From NCBI GenBank assembly GCA_001972305.1, contig BDDD01005089.1, forward strand, positions 1 to 64,000: a stretch of 64,000 bases of DNA. The letters are read 5' to 3'. The notes under the pieces are model-generated. The model was not told the origin of the DNA. It did not search any database and saw only the letters and a list, made by a program, of their open reading frames with translations. Shown here piece after piece: positions 45,562 to 57,439 of the stretch (its first letter is position 1; each line of letters opens with the position of its first letter). Source of the stretch: Cephalotus follicularis. Lineage: Eukaryota > Streptophyta > Magnoliopsida > Oxalidales > Cephalotaceae. Made by a program: the position numbers and the translations under genes.

Positions 45562-47165
45562 GGAATTTCACTCCTCCATGATTGATAAGGAAGTGACGAA
45601 TCTGTCCGATTTCTTGTCCTGAGCAGAAGCTTACATAAACTTGGAAAAGGATTAGCTATGAGAGCCCTCGGTTAGACCCAAGGGGGGGAAATTGATTAGG
45701 AGACAAAAGACCCCGGTCATCCTCTTACTGCAACTATACGCCCTTGTTAACTACAAGGCAAGAAATCCTTATGGAAATTAAAGACAACTAGACCATCAAG
45801 CGGCTTGGGAAAATGAAAACAAATAACAACAAGAGGCATTGAGGTTGGTGTGCGAGTTATTAGGTTAGGGGTGTCCCTGTATGCCACGATATGGCTTGTT
45901 TGTATATATACACTCTTGATTTATACAATTTTGAATTCCATTCATATTTCATGTGCATTTTTATTTATATTGACAAGGCTATGTGGCTCACCCCAACCAA
46001 TTAAAAGGAAGAATAATTATTCATAATTAACTGTATGTCATATAGTGCCTTGTCACACCAAAGGGTTGGATCTCGTGCCGATAGGACTATGAGAATGAGA
46101 TCCTTACTCCCTGTGACAAATGTTCCAAGTCATAGATTCACTTTCTTTGGGCCATTGATGAACCGTGAAGACTTGTCACGTTAAGCTTGCTCCCGGGTTA
46201 GAAGTGGAGGATGGTTATCTCGTAGCTATTTGGGTTTATCCCTAAAGCTAAATGTGAGGTGTATGCTAGAGAGCGTGACACTGAACTGACCCACAAATGG
46301 GAAACCTATTTGGATTGTTAATACCCAATGTCAATAAGATTCCTATGGTCTCGGTAGTATATAGTCTATGGTGACTAGTAGATCTATAGCCTGCGTTGTC
46401 TCCTTTGACCTGAGCGGCTGACATGCATTGTGTGGTGACTGCTTGACTTTGATTTTCGCCTTCCCCAGCACTAGCCATGTACTGGCAAAAGGGTTGTCTT
46501 TGGGTTTTGTGCGAGCTGCATAGAGATGTATGGGCGAGTACGCAATAGGTGATCGTCACACATGGGCTGAGGGTGACCGGCTCTATTTATCTATGTACGT
46601 TACAGACTTAGAAGTCCTAATCAGGCATAGGTGGACTGGGAATGAGAGGTTCCCATGGAAAGTCTACCGATAGTCTCAGCGCGATCATAGATTCATAGTT
46701 GTCGCAGCAATACTAGGGGTGACATTCATCCAAACCCTAGGCTGTGATAGGAGCCAAGTATGACGAAGGAAACATGACACATATACCGATGAATGGATAA
46801 AGCGACTGGCTATTCGGACCATGATTGATAGACGTGGTAATACACGGATGCGGGGGGTGACTGGCACTCACACCAGAGCTATTTTGATAGTAAGTGACTA
46901 TCAGAATGGTCGTACCAGATATCGGGATGTACTGTGAATTTATCATCATACCGGAGAACAACAGGCTTTCGGGTTCTGCCTGACTTTGGACAGGTTGATA
47001 TGTGGTGGCACACATATCATTTAGTGAAAGGACAACATCAGGGAAGATTTTGCTTTGCTAATGAGTATTTCATTTGATTGATTTAGTACCATGCAATGCC
47101 ACGATGAAATATTCCATCGAAGGGTTTTGGAATATAGAAGAGAATGTCTCATCTTTGTCTCGGGC

Positions 47166-47247
47166 GTCGACGCCATGGGTGCGCGTCGACGCCATGGGTG
47201 CGCGTCGACGCCATGGGTGCGCGTCGACGCCATGGGTGCGCGTCGAC
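47166..47247. repeat. Five exact 19-bp units with GTCGAC
   Basis: GTCGAC occurs at 47166, 47185, 47204, 47223 and 47242, exactly 19 bp apart. The unit is CGTCGACGCCATGGGTGCG. Further diverged copies follow at 47323, 47345, 47451 and 47502, with TTGAC and TTAAC variants, ending about 110 bp before the TATA box. Confidence 0.93.
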
Positions 47248-47615
47248 GCCATGTCTGGTTGAGTTGCTAGGCGTTAACGCAAATGGCATGCGTTGGCGTT
47301 GATAAAACCAGTAGCTTTAAACGTCGATGCCATGGAGAGCATGCGTCGACGCCATAACCGGATAGAGCTGCTGGACGTTAACGCCATGAAGAGCATGCAT
47401 TGACGCTTATAAAACCAGTAGTTTACGCGTTGACGCTATCTTGTTTATGCGTCGACGCTAAGACAAATGAGACTATGTGCTTGTTTCATCTTATCCATGG
47501 CATCGACGCCTAGATAATATGAGACGCATAGCGTTGACACCGTGACATGCTGATGCGCGGGTTTGACCAACTTAAGAGGAGTTGGTGAATGAGAGAAAAG
47601 TCAAAAAGTCAAAAG

Positions 47616-47623
47616 TATAAATA
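47616..47623 (+). promoter_or_regulatory. TATA box of the solo LTR
   Basis: TATAAATA is followed by a CT-rich stretch (47670-47710) typical of a plant transcript start. The GTCGAC-type cluster lies immediately upstream. Confidence 0.55.
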
Positions 47624-48574
47624 CTTAATGATAATAAGACAAAGCAAGAGAAGCTTCCATAACACACTTCCTCTTTCTCTCTCTTTCCTGCCATCTCTCT
47701 TCTTCCTGCTGCAATCGTACACGAAGACGCCTATCGCCTACACGTCGATGCCAATATCACCTAGTTCGATTTTACAGCCATTTTCAACCCTCCTTTCACC
47801 ACTCAAAGGCCATTATAGGTGAAGATACTTTGTACCCTGCATCTTATCTACACCTAGAGTGATTTAGTGTAGGATAAACACTTAGCCATCATCCTTGGAT
47901 CCTCCCTTCCATGGCTTGTGGAGGAGCTTGGAGTTTTTGGGATAAAGCGTAGAGGGAGCTTGTCTTGAAGGAAGGAGTCTTCACCATTGGTAAGAATCTC
48001 CTCTTCTTCTCCTTTGTGGCAGCGGGTTGTAGCTTGGGTTAGAGAACCTTTGTCGAACCCCCTTCCACTTTTGTGGTTTGTTCATCATCCCTTAGGGTTA
48101 GGGATGATGTGGGTTTTGATTGATTGGACTTTTAGCTAGGGTTAGTGTGTTTCCTTGTGAGCCATTTCTTGGAGTCCATTTCTAAGGTTAACAGCAACCC
48201 TAGCGTTTCGACCCATTTTACCCTATGCTTGGTTTTGGCTTCAGTTTGATTGGTTATTCAATTAGGTTGGCATAATTGAGACAATTCGGGCTTAGCTTAG
48301 GGCATCACATTGCTTAGGGATTAATTTATTGGTGAAAAATTAAAGTTAATCGGCCCTAAATCCTAAAGTCTGGATTGCACATTTTCTTCCACTGCGTGTT
48401 TGAGCCGTTCCCAACACGAGTTCCACCGTTATCATGGGCATGACACGAATGAATGTTGGGAGTTGAAGGATGAGATAGAGAAGCTGATTCGTAAGGGGCA
48501 CCTCGGTCGTCATGTAGACCACCAGGACATGAGATTAAGACTGAATCAAAGGTAGGGAAATAATGAGAGAGGAT

Positions 48575-49986
48575 TGTTTACATGGGTTTTGTTTATGTGG
48601 AGAACCGGACATAATGATAGGAAATTAAGTACATAATCAATAAGAATAGGGATAGATACAGAGTTTGAAAGGATAAGAGAAGTATTTTCTCGAGGGTTTT
48701 TAGAGCTTTGAACGGAGATCACTAGTATTGTATCCTAGTTCCGTTAGAGGTTTCTCCATCTGTTTTCTTCCTTCTCCCCCTCCCCCTCCTGCAACTAGAA
48801 GGCCTCAATTTATAACGTGTTATTCTCATTGTTTTGGTTATAGGAAAGTTATCCCAAAAATAGATCATCATCATTCGGATTAGAACATTATCAATACTAA
48901 ATAATCAAGCTCTATCCTTAGAAAATAGGCTGACACGATTATCCCTTTAAAATAAAAGGGCACGCTATAAAGCCGGCTTATTCTTTTAGCTGCTAAACCA
49001 AGACCCTCAATAAGAATCCCTGATTGGTTAAGTAAGAAGAGCATTTATGAAAGCTTCAAGTACTTAACGGAGTCACTAGGCGAGAAGGGCATTTACGGCC
49101 ACTTCAAGCACCTAGTGACAATGCGCCCTTTGGAACTCTGTTCAAGTCCTAAGGGAAAAATGGGGGAGAGACATGGAATTCATGGCCAAATCACTTAATT
49201 CATCATGGAATGAGTTTGAGAAGGATAAAGAAATTCATGGGCATATCACTCATTCATCATGGAACGAGCTTAAGAAGGCGCATAGAGATTCATAGCCAGA
49301 TCACTCAATTCATTATGGAACGAGCTTGATATGGCGCATGAGACGTCTCCCATGGCTCAATATATATGATTATAGGCCTACTATGGTCATGACAAGGAGC
49401 ATGTTTCCTTTACGACGTTATCTTGAACGCATAAAGGCGTCATCTAGTCATGGTGAAATCTGGGATTAAAGCCTTCTTTAAGACGTGTATATAAGTTCCA
49501 ATAGACAGGTATTGAGATAACACATATATGAGGTATCAAGGCGCTCCTTAAGGTCATTCGTGGCCCATTTATGGAGGCTCGTGACAAAATATGACTTGGA
49601 AAACCCCAAGTATATGCTAACTAATCCCTTGGACCAGTGTGGCGCTCCATGATATTTTAGTGCGGCGCCCTAATAGTTTCCACGTATAAACCTTAGCCAC
49701 CTGCACTCGGATCATGATGATTGAATGGTTTGGGCACACCATTAATATGTACATACTTAGAAGACTAGGTGTAATGTCCTTTCCCTGTATCGAAATTTGA
49801 AGCATCTTCTCAGCCATCAATCACGTGTATAGACTTGATGGATCTATGCTACCTATCTTTGAACCTTAGAAACCATAGCATTACTTTTGTAGTAGAAATA
49901 GAATAAGACTCTATAGCTTCTTACCAATAGAGTATTGATTATATATCACTTGGAGTTCATTTTTGATTTGGATCAAAAGGTCACCA
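48575..49986 (-). repeat. 3' LTR of the minus-strand Tat-like element
   Basis: The LTR starts (plus strand) TGTTTACATGGG and ends GGTCACCA, about 1412 bp. The first 552 bp match 54586-55136. A threefold repeat of about 57 bp lies at 49171-49340, around AATTCATCATGGAACGAGCT. Confidence 0.75.
49171..49340. repeat. Three copies of a 57-bp unit in an LTR
   Basis: Each unit contains ATTCATGGCCAAATCACT and CATCATGGAACGAGCTTGA-like words, with about 85% similarity among copies by eye. Confidence 0.8.
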
Positions 49987-50010
49987 CTCCTCCCAAAAAT
50001 GGTTGGTAGG

Positions 50011-51230
50011 TGTTAGAGATGAAGTGCTGTGAGTCAGTGTTGAGCTTGTATTTACTTTATCTTGTATAAAAGATTTATAAATTCAATAAATATGTTTATG
50101 TTTTATCAATGGCTACGAGTTCATTTCGTTAATACATGCTTAATTAATTGTAAATGAATGTCCTGGAATAAAGTTAGAGAACCAAGTTCATGATGAGACT
50201 ATGATGTGAGAGTTGAAATCTCGGTATACTTTATTTTGAATCTTCCTGGTCATAAGATTAACACTAAGGGCATGATCAATTCGGATAGACCAGCACGTAC
50301 TGTCAGATCGGTAAGCAGAGGGTGATTGATCTCACACTCACTCGCATGAACGATGCTATGACAACTACGTGGGTGCTCATTTAAAGAGTTCACTGAAGGT
50401 GACTGTTGATAGAATATCTGTTGGAGTTTTACTTACATGTCAGACGTAATTCTAGTTTTACAATAGTGCATGTGGTCCTTGGATATGAGCCGTCACTGGA
50501 TGCCTTGCGCATATGGTGATGTGTTTTGATGATGCTTAAATACATATTCTATGAAGTGTATACAGGCATCAATTGGAGCTAATACGCTTACGTATGGAGG
50601 CATGTGAACTGGCAACAATGAATCCATTACTTCTAGTAAAAGAAGATTATGCTTAGGATGATTTTCGTTAGCGATTAAACGCCTAGCCAGGCTAGCTACG
50701 ATATCAAGAGTGTGATATTATTGGTTGAATATTAGAGGGGCACCTCTAATATTATTTAGGCTAATGAAAGATAGTCACGAGACTAAAGATTAAATTATTG
50801 GGGTATGACATAATCCGTACCCTAGATTTAATTAGAGCATTGTCAATGGAAGGACTATATGTGCATGTACCTGTAAAAAGTGGTTCGCAAATTATTCATA
50901 TTACCCGGGGGTAGTTATGCATTGCTAGATGTCGATGTCGACCAGTAGGATGCCCGAGATTAAATTGATAAATTAATTTTGGAAGAAAAGAATTAAAAGA
51001 GTTTTAATTCAAAATTTCCAAGAGAATATTTTTTATGTGATAATAAGTATTTAATTAGATAATCATGAGCATCATGATTTAATCAAACGGCCAGCGTAAT
51101 AGTGAACCCATAGGGTCACACACAATAAGGAAGCTACAGAGTGTAAGGAAGCAGTGGAGTGCATGATAGACATATACATCCACTTATCTTTCATTGACAC
51201 TGCTTTCCTTCATATTTTCATGTGGGGGAG
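50011..51230 (+). repeat. Copia-type LTR piece inside the Tat-like element
   Basis: The start TGTTAGAGATG and a middle part (GTGCATGTGGTCCTTGG, TACGTATGGAGGCATGTG) match the LTR at 15852-17195 in order and spacing. The right end is not clear and may be truncated near 51230. No copia coding follows. Confidence 0.55.
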
Positions 51231-51968
51231 TGGTTTCTGAACTTTGTTAAGCCTATGATTAGGGTGGATGGTGGCGAGCGTAGCTTCCGTGCTCTAAGAT
51301 GGTGCAGCATAAAAAGTTCGGGAGTGCGAAGGGAGTTTTGGACAAGGAAACTGAGTTTTGCTTCTGCCCATACGTTGCTGACATTGATAAACTCAAAAAG
51401 GTGATAAATTATCCAAAAATGAACGGGTTGTGAGCACTATAGAAGATGGTGGATACCGGTAGGATCGGAATCGGAACATATCGCTGGTGTTTTTCTCCAG
51501 TTATGTGCTGGCCATGGTTGAAAAAGCCACGAGCCAATCGGTGGGGAATACGCTCGTGGCCGTGGTGTATTCTCCTTCCTTGGTGGCTCATCAGTTTGGG
51601 TTCGATCAAGGAGTACACCCGTACCTTCCTAGTGATCGCATTGTTGATCCAGTGGCAAAGAAATTCAATAACGCCACATTCTTTAATGCTTTCCGTGGTT
51701 TGTCTAGCTTTGCATTCCCCTAGAAATAGAGAATAGGGGAATATGTTTAGTGATCATGAACAATAAATTACATATGGTTATGTTTTAAATTTTGAAACTG
51801 GAATATGTTTTAAGTTCTTCCGCAAATGATAAATTGTTAAGTTTCAGTATGATATGACCGCCACGATTTTGGCTGATATGTTATGCTTATGATGAGAAAT
51901 GTTATGATATGTTATGTTAGGTTCTGTATTATGACCTGTAACGACTCCCGCAGTCCGGGGGTGTTACA
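51231..51968 (+). repeat. Gypsy-related piece ending in an LTR terminus
   Basis: The right end, CGACTCCCGCAGTCCGGG then GGTGTTACA at 51968, matches the primer-side end of the LTR at 5288-8152 in inverted orientation. It contains a stretch at 51487-51723 resembling a plant mobile domain. The left border is uncertain. Confidence 0.5.
51487..51723 (+). pseudogene. Fragment resembling the plant mobile domain
   Basis: The 78-residue stretch contains VVYSPSLVAHQFGFDQGV, similar to the ARQFG(L/Y)xQG motif of plant mobile domain proteins, which occur both in host genes such as MAIN/MAIL and in transposons. Nothing else of the domain is visible. The call rests on one motif. Confidence 0.35.
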
Positions 51969-52415
51969 ATATGAGTAGCGCTACTACAAATGTTATCCTA
52001 AATAATTTAGCATCCTCCATGAAAAAGCGCTCGGACCTTCTTCTAATAGTAATCGTGTCCTTGGAGTTGCTTAGCAACGTATGATTTACGAAAAATTATA
52101 TGTAGGGTTGCCTCCAATCCCCAACGATTTGGGTAAAATGTGCTTCCATGTGGTTGAAGACTTTGGAACATTGATCACACTCTCTATGGTGCTTGTTGGA
52201 TTGCTATAGTGGGCTAGTAGTACCATGCTTTTGGATTCTCCTATATAGTGAAGTGCCTTACTCTCCGCACACTTATTTATGGATTTCTTCTAATTTCACA
52301 ACCCCTTTTCTTCAGAGATGCACCTTGCCAGAATCCCCTTTGGGCTTCTATAGTATAATATATTGGCAACGAATATAAAGACTTTTACCTTATCCACTTG
52401 CTGGGGTGTTAGGTT
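51969..52415. other. Non-coding remnant of the Tat-like element
   Basis: No recognised frame is found. On the minus strand this is where the rest of RNase H and integrase would be expected; I see no convincing motif. Confidence 0.4.
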
Positions 52416-52859
52416 CTATAATTGTGAGATGATTTCTATTCTCCAGTCATGCGCCTTCTCCCCCAGCTCTTCGTTGGTCAATAAAGAAGTGATTGAGCAA
52501 GGAGGAACTTTTGTAATTACTGTGACATGCGCTTCATCATTTTCGTTCACACCAATTCTTGATGCCAGGATCGCCAAGGCTTCAACATGGAAATTGAAGA
52601 TCCTTGGAGTGTGGATGTATCTGACTTTCCTAAAGCAATTTTCTAATGTTTGCACCATTATTCTGTATGACGCAAGGGCGGGCTCCTTGATGCCATATTC
52701 CTCCATAACTTGTCTAAGTACCAATCTAGAAACTCCTTTTATGTTTAAGCTCCTGATCTCCATGGTTGATGCGACTAGAAATCCCAATATAAGCGCTTCA
52801 TATTCAACCCCATTCTTAATGCGATACAAGGAACAGTTGTGATGCTTTGGCTTTACCAC
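52416..52859 (-). pseudogene. RNase H-like stretch of the Tat-like element
   Basis: On the minus strand, GVEYEALILGFLVASTMEI resembles the NNEAEYEAL(I)xGL motif of the additional RNase H of Tat-lineage elements. It is followed by EYGIKEPALASYRIMVQTLE and VEALAILAS. The domain is a fossil and its other parts are not seen. Confidence 0.65.
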
Positions 52860-53400
52860 TATGTCTGCTTCCGTAAATGTGATAGCACCTTAATGCACCT
52901 TGTCAAGTTTCAGTATCGACTAATCCACCACTAAGAATTCCCCACAATAATCATAGGAAATCCTTATCAATGCTTTGGCAGCAGCATGTTTCACCAAGTC
53001 ATATGGTTGAAGAAACCCATCAATTAGAACTCTAGAGTAGAGTTTCTGTGAGCGGTCGATAGTCATAATCCTGACTGCCTACTTCATTAACATGGAAGGA
53101 TTCATCTACTTATGCTTCTTCTACTTCCTCGATAATATAGTCAACCAAAGGAACGTTAGAGACACGAGTGCACACATATGCTTGTTCGGTCGGTGCATGT
53201 TGAGGCAGAGAGTTGTCCTGAATGTCTCTTGGTTCAATCACAATTTGTCCTTCTCAAACCTTTTGATGAAAGAGCCTTCATAGTGCATGGCAATCCCATG
53301 TGGTGTGACCCACATATCAGTGGAAGAGACAATAGTTTGGTTGTGCGATGTCCGTGGGTGTAGGAAGACTCTGAACAAACGGCAATTTGGTATCAGCATT
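52860..53400. other. Non-coding internal remnant of the Tat-like element
   Basis: Short frames on both strands do not resemble a protein I recognise. It lies between the RNase H-like stretch and gag, where most of pol is missing. Confidence 0.4.
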
Positions 53401-54560
53401 GGTTAGCAGTTCATCAATCCTTTCCACGCTAATTAGCAATGGAAATGATATATCTTTATCAATGTTGGCTTTCTTTTCGTTGCACTTTTTGTTTCTGTCA
53501 CATTTGCTGAAGTTGATCCTCTCCTTGGTTGTTTTGTAGCTTCAACCTTGACCATTTTCACTGCGATCCTTCTAGCAGATTCGCTAAGACGCTCCAGGCT
53601 TTTTATCCCTAAATTTTCCAAGAGCATTCTGCATTCATCAGCCATCCCTCAGATGCAAATGTCAACCACATGTTCTTCATTCATGTTTTCTTGGCGGCAT
53701 TCCATTACTTAGTCCTTAAAGCGCTCCACGTAAGTATCCAGTTCTTCATTGTTATGCTGAGTAATGCGTCCCAGGTCCATTATTATTACTCGGGTCTGAG
53801 TGTGGAATAACTTGCCATAGAATAGGGCTGACATATCGTCCTAGGTTGATACTAACCCTAGTCGTAGAATAGAATACAAGGTGTACGCCCTGTCGCCGAG
53901 TGATTTGGAAAACTCTCGAAGGTGCAGGGTCATATATGACCTATGTACCCCTAAAGCGTTGACAAAACGTACTTTGTGTTCCTTGGCACTTCATGTTTTT
54001 CCATTAAACATCTTATAATACATCGGGTAGGGTAAACTTACCAGATGGGGAGAATAAGGTAGCCTCATATCGATGTCAGCCAATAGAGGATAGTTGCGCC
54101 CCTTGTGCATCAACTATTGCAATTCATCCTTCATCACGTAAGGCGACTGATCTCTCCCACTTCCCAACTGCAGATTGGATGCATTCATGGACTGAGGCAT
54201 TTGCATGGGTGCTTGGACGAGTGACTACTCGACAGGGGGTATATCCTGCTATCCCCCTGACACTGCTACAGTGGCAGGTGGAGTTTGGGTAGATTGGATA
54301 GACGGTGTGACAGTGGGTAAGAATTACGCCATGAAGGTTTGGTGTTGTTGAATGGTGTGATGATGTTGCTGTTGTTGCAGATTGGTGAGAATAGTGTTTT
54401 TGGTGGTTTGAATTGCTTCGATGATAGGTTGGAGGGTTGTAACCACCATAACCTCTTATATGGTATGTCAGGATGGAACTTGGCTTTGTTGATGTTGACC
54501 GGCCTCATTATCTCCATATTGACTAATGGCCGCGTTCCTCATCCTAGCCATTCCGTATAA
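53401..54560 (-). pseudogene. Gag region of the minus-strand Tat-like element
   Basis: The minus strand has FYGKLFHTQTRVIIMDLGRI and NNEELDTYVERFKD (around 53740-53830), then ICIXGMADECRMLLENLG with LSESARRIAVKMVKVE (53560-53650). These match Tat gag in order. The N-terminal part is Gln- and His-rich, and the region is broken in several places. Confidence 0.7.
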
Positions 54561-54565
54561 CTATC

Positions 54566-54583
54566 TCCCCACTGGAGTCGCCA
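54566..54583 (-). other. Primer binding site of the minus-strand Tat-like element
   Basis: The minus strand reads TGGCGACTCCAGTGGGGA, the usual Tat-type primer site, two bases from the LTR at 54586. Confidence 0.8.
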
Positions 54584-54585
54584 AA

Positions 54586-55136
54586 TGTTTACATGGGTTT
54601 TGTTTATGTCGAACTGGGGATTAATGATAGGTAATTAAGTATTGAATCAACAAGAATAGGAATAGATATTGAGAGAGGCTAAGGGGAAAAGGGAAGTATT
54701 TTCTTAGGGGTCTTTAGAGCTTGGAACAAAGATCACTAGTATTGTATCCTAGTTCCGCTAGAGGTTTCTTCGTCTATTTTCTTCCTCCTCCCTCTCCTGC
54801 AACCAGAAGGCCTCTATTTATAGAGTGTTAATCCCACTATTTTAGTTCCAAGAATGTTATCAAAAGAACATATTATACTCATATGGATTAGAACATTATC
54901 AACACTAAATGATCAAGCTCAATCTCTAGAAAATAGACCCAAGTGATTATCCCTTTAAAATCAAAAGGGCACGCAGCAGAGCTAGTTTACTCTTTTAACC
55001 TACAAACCAACACCCTCAATAAATATCCTTGGCTGGTTAAGTAAGAAGAGCATTTAAGATAGCTTCAAGTACTTAACCGAGTCACTAGGCGAGAAGGACA
55101 TTTACGGTCGCTTCGAGCACCAAGTTACAATGCCCC
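54586..55136 (-). repeat. 5' LTR of the Tat-like element, truncated
   Basis: The 551 bp match the first 552 bp of the LTR at 48575. It stops where a copia LTR starts at 55137. Confidence 0.8.
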
Positions 55137-55280
55137 TGAAATCAGATAATAATTTCTTCTACATTGTATTGAGATAATTCCACTATTTATATAGGTTAGT
55201 GTTAGGCCTTCACAGTAATATGGGCTTAACATAATATTAGGCTCAAACTTGTAACTTAAAATAAATAATTATAAATAACA
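55137..55280 (-). repeat. 3' LTR of the copia fragment, 144 bp
   Basis: The plus strand begins TGAAATCAG and ends AAATAACA, followed by the polypurine complement. The opposite LTR is not in the window, so the target duplication cannot be confirmed. Confidence 0.75.
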
Positions 55281-55910
55281 CCCCCCTCAAGTTGGGGCAT
55301 ACATATCAAACATACCCAACTTATTACAAATATATAAATTACGAGCACTATGAAGAGGCTTTGTAAAAATATCAGCTAACTGTTCTTCAGACCGTGTATG
55401 AACTAGCTGAATATCTCCACACTTCACTTTCTCACGAACAAAATGATAATCCACTTCAATATGATTTGTTCGTTCATGAAAGACAAGATTACTGACAATA
55501 TGCATAGCTGACTAGTTATCACAATGAAGGATTGAAGATCTTTGCATTGGCAAACCAATTTCAGCCAACAACATTCGAATCCACTGTAGTTCTCCTGAGA
55601 CATTAGCCATCGCTCGATATTCTGCTTTAGCACTAGAGCAGGAAACTATGGGTTGCTTCTTGCTCTTCCATGACACAAGATTTCCTCCAAGAAAGACACA
55701 GTAACCTGAAGTGGAACGAAGATCAATAGGATATCCTGCCTAATCTGCATCTGAGTATCCTACAATCTCTGATGCATCTGGATCAGAGTATCCAGATATA
55801 TGAAGATACCCTCAATCTCAGAATACTAAACCTTGACCAGGAGATCTTTTTAAATACCTAACGATTTGTAGAACTGTCTGCCAATGAGGGGTACGAGGAG
55901 CACTCATGAA

Positions 55911-56714
55911 CTAGCTAACCACACAAACAACAAAAGAAATATCTGGAAGAGTAATAGTGAGATAATTCAACTTGCCAACTAATCGTCGATATTTTTCAAG
56001 ATCATGCAAAAGATCACCTTGTTCATTATCGAGTTTCACACGGGGATCCATAGGCGTATCAACAGGCTTACTATCACGAAGCCTTACATCTCTTAAGATA
56101 TCAAGAGTATACTTTCTATGTGAAAGAGCAATACCAACATCAGAATAAGCCACCTCAATACCCAGAAAATAATGCAAGCGACCAAAATCTTTAGTAATAA
56201 ACTCACATTGAAAAAACTGCTTGAGTCGATGTATGCCTCTAAAATCACTTCCAACAACAATAATATCATCCATGTAAACCAAGAGAATAATACATCAATC
56301 TAAGGAGGACATACTGAAAACTGAGTGATCAACACTGCAACATTTCATGCCAAACTTAAGCATAGCATCACTAAATCTCCCAAACCAAGCACAAGGAGAT
56401 TGTTTCAGACCATATAAAGCCTTCTATAACCTGCAAACTTTCTCCCCCTGAGCAACAAACCCAGGTGGTTGCTCCATATAAACTTCTTCATGAATATCAC
56501 CATGAAGGAAGACATTCTTCACGTCCAACTGATTTATATGCCAATGAAAAAGAGCTGCCAAGGATACAAGAATACGAACAGAAGGAATCTTGGCCACCGG
56601 AGAGAACGTCTCATCATAATGAACGCCATAGGTTTGAGTATATCCTTTAGCCACTATACAAGCCTTCAACCATTCTATTGTATCATCGAGATGATATTTA
56701 ACCACAAGACCCAA
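55911..56714 (-). pseudogene. Reverse transcriptase region of the copia fragment
   Basis: The minus strand carries IVAKGYTQTYGVHYDETFSP, QLDVKNVFLHGDIHEEVYM and the catalytic YMDD-type motif MVYMDDIIVVGSD, then HYFLGIEVAYSDVGI and KYRRLVGKLNYLT. This is typical copia RT. It belongs to a broken element. Confidence 0.85.
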
Positions 56715-57439
56715 CGATACCCAACAAATTGCTTACAAGGTGGTAAACATACAAGATCCCAAGTGTTATTAGCACGTAATGAAGTTATTTCATCCTCCAT
56801 TGCACGGGTCCAACCTGGATATGCCAAAGCTTCCTGCACATTACTAGGCACAAACACAGAAGAAACAGATGATACAAAAGTAGACATATCAGGTGAGAGG
56901 TTAGCGTAAGACACAAAGTGTGCTAAAGGATATCGGGTTCCTTTTTTAGAACGTGTACGATGAGCAACAGGTGACTCAGACGCAGGTAGATCAGCAATGG
57001 GTGACCTAGACTCGGGTGGATCAATAATGGATAACTCAAAATTAGGTGGATCAGAGATAGGCGCCAGTGGTGGTGGGTCATACTGTTGCGGAAGATTAAT
57101 TGATTATGTAACAGATTGGTGTCTATGAGTATATACCTGTAAAGGTTTTGGCTCTGACTGAAGAACAATGGATAGAGGAAACTCCAAAGAAGAAGATTCT
57201 GGCTGTGGATCTGTGTTATAATACGCTTGATCCTCAAAAAATGTCACATCAATAAATACAGTTACATGACGTCGATTTGGACTATAACAAACATATCCCT
57301 TTTGAGTTTTTGAATAACCCACAAAAATACATTTTTCAGCTCTAGGAGATAATTTGTCAACACCAGGCGTCAATAAATGAACAAAACAAACGTACCCAAA
57401 TGTTAGATGGGTGATCTGACAAGCCATTAGTTGAGCTTA

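Larger units (their letters stand above)
45858..48416 (+). repeat. Solo LTR (gypsy), 2559 bp
   Basis: The pentamer CGAGT flanks both sides (45853-45857, 48417-48421) and no internal region is present, so this is a solo LTR produced by LTR-LTR recombination. Its 46050-46660 part is clearly related to 57600-58200 in the LTR at 57440-59582 (shared TTCCAAGTCATAG and GGTTGTCTTTGG type words). The right end is CCCAACA. U3 holds a 19-bp GTCGAC array (47166-47247), and a TATA box (AGTATAAATACTT) lies at 47616. Confidence 0.75.
44388..48574 (+). mobile_element. Tat-like gypsy gag region, split by a solo LTR
   Basis: The region comprises the primer site, untranslated leader, gag (best at 45061-45561), and a gag tail at 45562-45857 that continues beyond the inserted LTR as 48417-48574. 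There [20 protein letters not shown] is the gag zinc-binding stretch. Pol is not seen; a minus-strand element begins at 48575. It is broken in many places. Confidence 0.75.
48575..55136 (-). mobile_element. Tat-like gypsy element, minus strand, with inserted LTR pieces
   Basis: The 3' LTR is at 48575-49986, followed by a polypurine tract (GGGAGGAG on the minus strand, 49987-49994). An internal region to 54583 has an RNase H-like stretch and gag, then a primer site next to the 5' LTR that starts at 54586. The 5' LTR is cut at 55136 by a copia insertion. The two LTR copies are clearly homologous over about 550 bp, but roughly one base in eight differs by eye, so the element is old. Protease, RT and integrase are not recognised. 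Foreign LTR pieces occupy 50011-51968. It is broken in many places. Confidence 0.8.
55137..57439 (-). mobile_element. Ty1/copia fragment, minus strand
   Basis: The 3' LTR (55137-55280, 144 bp) is next to a polypurine tract (CCCAACTTGAGGGGGG on the minus strand). Then come RNase H (HERTNHIEVDYHFVREKV, LADIFTKPLH), RT (WHINQLDVKNVFLHGDIHEEV, MVYMDDIIVVGSDF) and the end of integrase at 57104-57427 (KCIFVGYSKTQKGYVCY). Gag, protease and the 5' LTR are absent; the fragment stops where another LTR begins at about 57440. It is broken in several places, and the high readability suggests moderate age. Confidence 0.85.

Noticed and set aside
47166-47247. CRISPR-like array
   Set aside because: The 19-bp units are contiguous with no unique spacers, and the DNA is from a plant.
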